A DNA stretch of 7,818 nucleotides, taken from assembly GCA_024280135.1 (NCBI GenBank), contig JAJRQS010000044.1, positions 1-7,818 on the forward strand, read 5' to 3'. Source of the DNA: Bacteroidota bacterium (GTDB taxonomy: Bacteria; Bacteroidota; Bacteroidia; Chitinophagales; Saprospiraceae). A model generated the notes under the pieces. It had not been told where the DNA came from and searched no databases. It was given only the letters and a program-made list of their open reading frames with translations. The translations under genes and the position numbers were made by a program. Of this stretch, positions 6,904 to 7,818 are shown in pieces (within the stretch, counting starts at the first letter, position 1; the number at the start of each line of letters is the position of its first letter).

Positions 6904-7151
6904 TAGTCATTTGAGGCTACGGCAATGACTTCCAATACTTCAGGCACATTGGTCATGACAGCACGACTGATACCTGCCCGTAAAGTCATTTCAGACATAC
7001 TACACAATTTACAAGCGCCTGTATATCGTACGACTAGCACTTTATCAGCACGATATTCTACAATTTCTACATTGCCTCCGTCTGCGATCAGGTGCGGACG
7101 TACCGTGTCGATAGCATCTTCAATTTTTTGCAGAATCGCTGTTTGTGGCAT
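6903..7151 (-). CDS. NifU C-terminal (Nfu)-domain iron-sulfur protein
   Basis: 82 residues, essentially a stand-alone Nfu domain. Seen: IEDAIDTVRPHLIADGGNVE near the N-terminus and GACKLCSMSEMTLRAGI with Cys47 and Cys50 forming the CxxC cluster-binding pair, then PEVLEVIAV at the end. The usual Pro after the second Cys is Ser here, a mild deviation. Known: Nfu proteins dimerise, bind a [4Fe-4S] cluster between two CxxC motifs, and deliver it to apo-enzymes in the cytoplasm, downstream of SUF/ISC assembly. No suf or isc genes are visible nearby, which is common for free-standing Nfu. The start ATG leaves the usual short lead before the domain; no Shine-Dalgarno is seen, as expected in Bacteroidota. 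It is first in a two-gene unit with PAP2. A 21-bp dyad lies 35-55 bases upstream of the start. Confidence 0.92.
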   Translation of the reverse strand: MPQTAILQKIEDAIDTVRPHLIADGGNVEIVEYRADKVLVVRYTGACKLCSMSEMTLRAGISRAVMTNVPEVLEVIAVASND

Positions 7152-7185
7152 AGGAATAGTGGTTGTTTGAGTGTATAACAGGGTT

Positions 7186-7206
7186 TAAGGCAAAAGGTTT
7201 GCTTTA
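7186..7206. promoter_or_regulatory. Dyad upstream of the Nfu gene, possible operator
   Basis: Half-sites TAAGGCAAA (7186-7194) and TTTGCTTTA (7198-7206) flank a 3-base centre, AGG. The second half reads TAAAGCAAA on the opposite strand, so 8 of 9 positions match. It lies 35-55 bases upstream of the Nfu ATG, a natural place for a repressor or activator site. No known regulator consensus is recognised. A short leader hairpin or chance is the alternative. No TAnnTTTG promoter is evident on the minus strand nearby. Confidence 0.45.
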
Positions 7207-7290
7207 TTAGGTTTGAATGAGTACGCCTTATGTGGATCTTCTTATTCAATAGCTAGCCATGGTCCTCGACTCCTCCTGTATCTCCTGTAG

Positions 7291-7319
7291 ATTTACAAAA
7301 CAATTCAGATTTTGCAAAT
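7291..7319 (-). terminator. AT-rich hairpin right after the LRR-like gene, weak terminator candidate
   Basis: On the minus strand ATTTGCAAAA (7319-7310) pairs with TTTTGTAAAT (7300-7291): 10 bp with one G-U and a 9-base loop, starting at the first base after the stop codon. The stem is AT-rich and no clean T-run follows, so termination would be weak. The rest of the spacer 7152-7290 contains an 8-bp direct repeat CTCCTGTA (7273 and 7282) and nothing else I can support. Confidence 0.4.
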
Positions 7320-7818
7320 CTATTCCACCACAATCTTCCGCACCTCCACGAGTCGCCCGTCATACGCAATCCTCAAAAAATACAAACCCGGTGCCAGGCT
7401 AGACACAGGAATCCGACTCACACTACTTTTTAGCCTTGCAGAAAAATGGGACACCCCCGAGATGTCCAATAAATCAACCATCATCCCCACTCGAATTAAT
7501 TCCATCGGTACATCAATAAAAAACTCATTGGAGGTCGGATTGGGAAAGATGGTGATGGCATCATAGGTGGGTAGATCGTCTGTCGGGGTGAGGCACCAGT
7601 CTTTGATTTCTTGGACGGAGTTGAAGCCGGGGGCGTTGTCGTGGATGGTTAGTTCATCGATGGTGCCGTTAGTGAATAGATTGCAGAGACCGGAGACGTC
7701 GGTTAGGTTAGGGTTGTTGTGAAGTAATACCGATGACGCGTTCTGCAAATTTCCTTTAAGAATATTTTGTAAAGAGTTGTTATCTCTGATTTGATAATTT
7801 ACAACGGTATCAATAGCA
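7320..7818 (-). CDS. LRR-like secreted protein with type A T9SS sorting domain (5' end missing)
   Basis: The frame stays open to the window edge, so the start lies beyond base 7818; 165 residues are visible. Seen: an asparagine- and leucine-rich part (NNSLQNILKGNL, LLHNNPNLTDVSGLCNL, IDELTIHDN) resembling irregular leucine-rich or receptor-L-like repeats, ending at EIKDWC with a capping Cys. After a short linker, the C-terminal ~78 residues (7556-7323) start ITIFPNPTSNEF and run through VDLLDISG, IPVSSLAPGLYFLRI and end VRKIVVE, the Por_Secre_tail/type A sorting signal. Known: this domain directs export across the outer membrane by the T9SS and is usually cleaved on arrival, often with anchoring to A-type glycolipid. 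Inferred: a secreted or surface protein for binding or recognition. Bases 7561-7740 are about 52% G+C by hand count, clearly richer than nearby genes. A TTG at 7748 could be read as a start but is inside the repeat region. Confidence 0.87.
   Translation of the reverse strand, partial: AIDTVVNYQIRDNNSLQNILKGNLQNASSVLLHNNPNLTDVSGLCNLFTNGTIDELTIHDNAPGFNSVQEIKDWCLTPTDDLPTYDAITIFPNPTSNEFFIDVPMELIRVGMMVDLLDISGVSHFSARLKSSVSRIPVSSLAPGLYFLRIAYDGRLVEVRKIVVE

Noticed and set aside
6925..7170. Plus-strand open frame of 81 codons across the Nfu gene
   Set aside because: The opposite strand encodes a clear Nfu domain with its CxxC motif; the plus-strand product has no recognisable features.
7246..7260. 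Five-codon minus-strand leader ORF (ATG GCT AGC TAT TGA) after an AGGAGGAG tract
   Set aside because: It looks like a Shine-Dalgarno plus leader peptide, but such sites are little used in Bacteroidota, the spacing is long, and nothing in the peptide suggests attenuation.
7312..7566. Plus-strand open frame of 84 codons over the type A sorting domain
   Set aside because: It is antisense to a well-matched T9SS C-terminal domain and shows no family features.
7746..7748. TTG as start codon of the minus-strand type A T9SS gene
   Set aside because: The frame continues without a stop to the window edge and the upstream residues (NNSLQNILKGNL) continue the same repeat pattern, so the TTG is internal.

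Overview
The window looks like chromosomal DNA from a Bacteroidota bacterium, possibly of the Saprospiria/Chitinophagia type; the class is a guess. The reasons are two different type IX secretion (T9SS) C-terminal sorting domains (a gliding-motility-associated type B domain and a type A domain), an SprB-type repeat, an AsmA-family protein of the large form common in this phylum, AT-rich coding sequence, and starts preceded by A-rich tracts instead of Shine-Dalgarno sites.

Layout. Bases 2-1525 (+) hold the 3' end of a large modular surface protein: Ig/PKD-like repeats, one SprB-like repeat and a type B sorting domain, closed by a strong intrinsic terminator (1545-1588). A gene-free stretch (1589-1822) has two notable inverted-repeat systems. 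A tight two-gene + strand unit follows: an AsmA-family envelope protein (1823-4933) and, 2 bases later, an M29-family aminopeptidase (4936-6024). A probable bidirectional terminator (6031-6062) separates it from the minus-strand genes. On the minus strand, read right to left, come the 3' end of a leucine-rich-repeat-like secreted protein with a type A sorting domain (7818-7320), an NifU-C/Nfu iron-sulfur protein (7151-6903), and a PAP2-family phosphatase (6903-6193) whose start codon overlaps the Nfu stop as TAATG.

How the genes relate. The two T9SS cargo genes are both cut by the window edges and are separate units. AsmA plus M29 is probably one transcript, as is Nfu plus PAP2, but neither pairing has an obvious biochemical link. 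The AsmA-like and PAP2 proteins both plausibly act on envelope lipids; Nfu and the M29 peptidase are cytoplasmic housekeeping proteins.

I see no mobile element, CRISPR array, RNA gene, phage or defence system. I do not think the window contains an obviously new multi-gene system. The best leads are an arginine at the position of an expected metal-binding histidine in the M29 protein, a 21-bp dyad upstream of the Nfu gene, a long imperfect palindrome and three mutually exclusive hairpin arms ahead of the AsmA gene, and repeat structure inside the AsmA protein.
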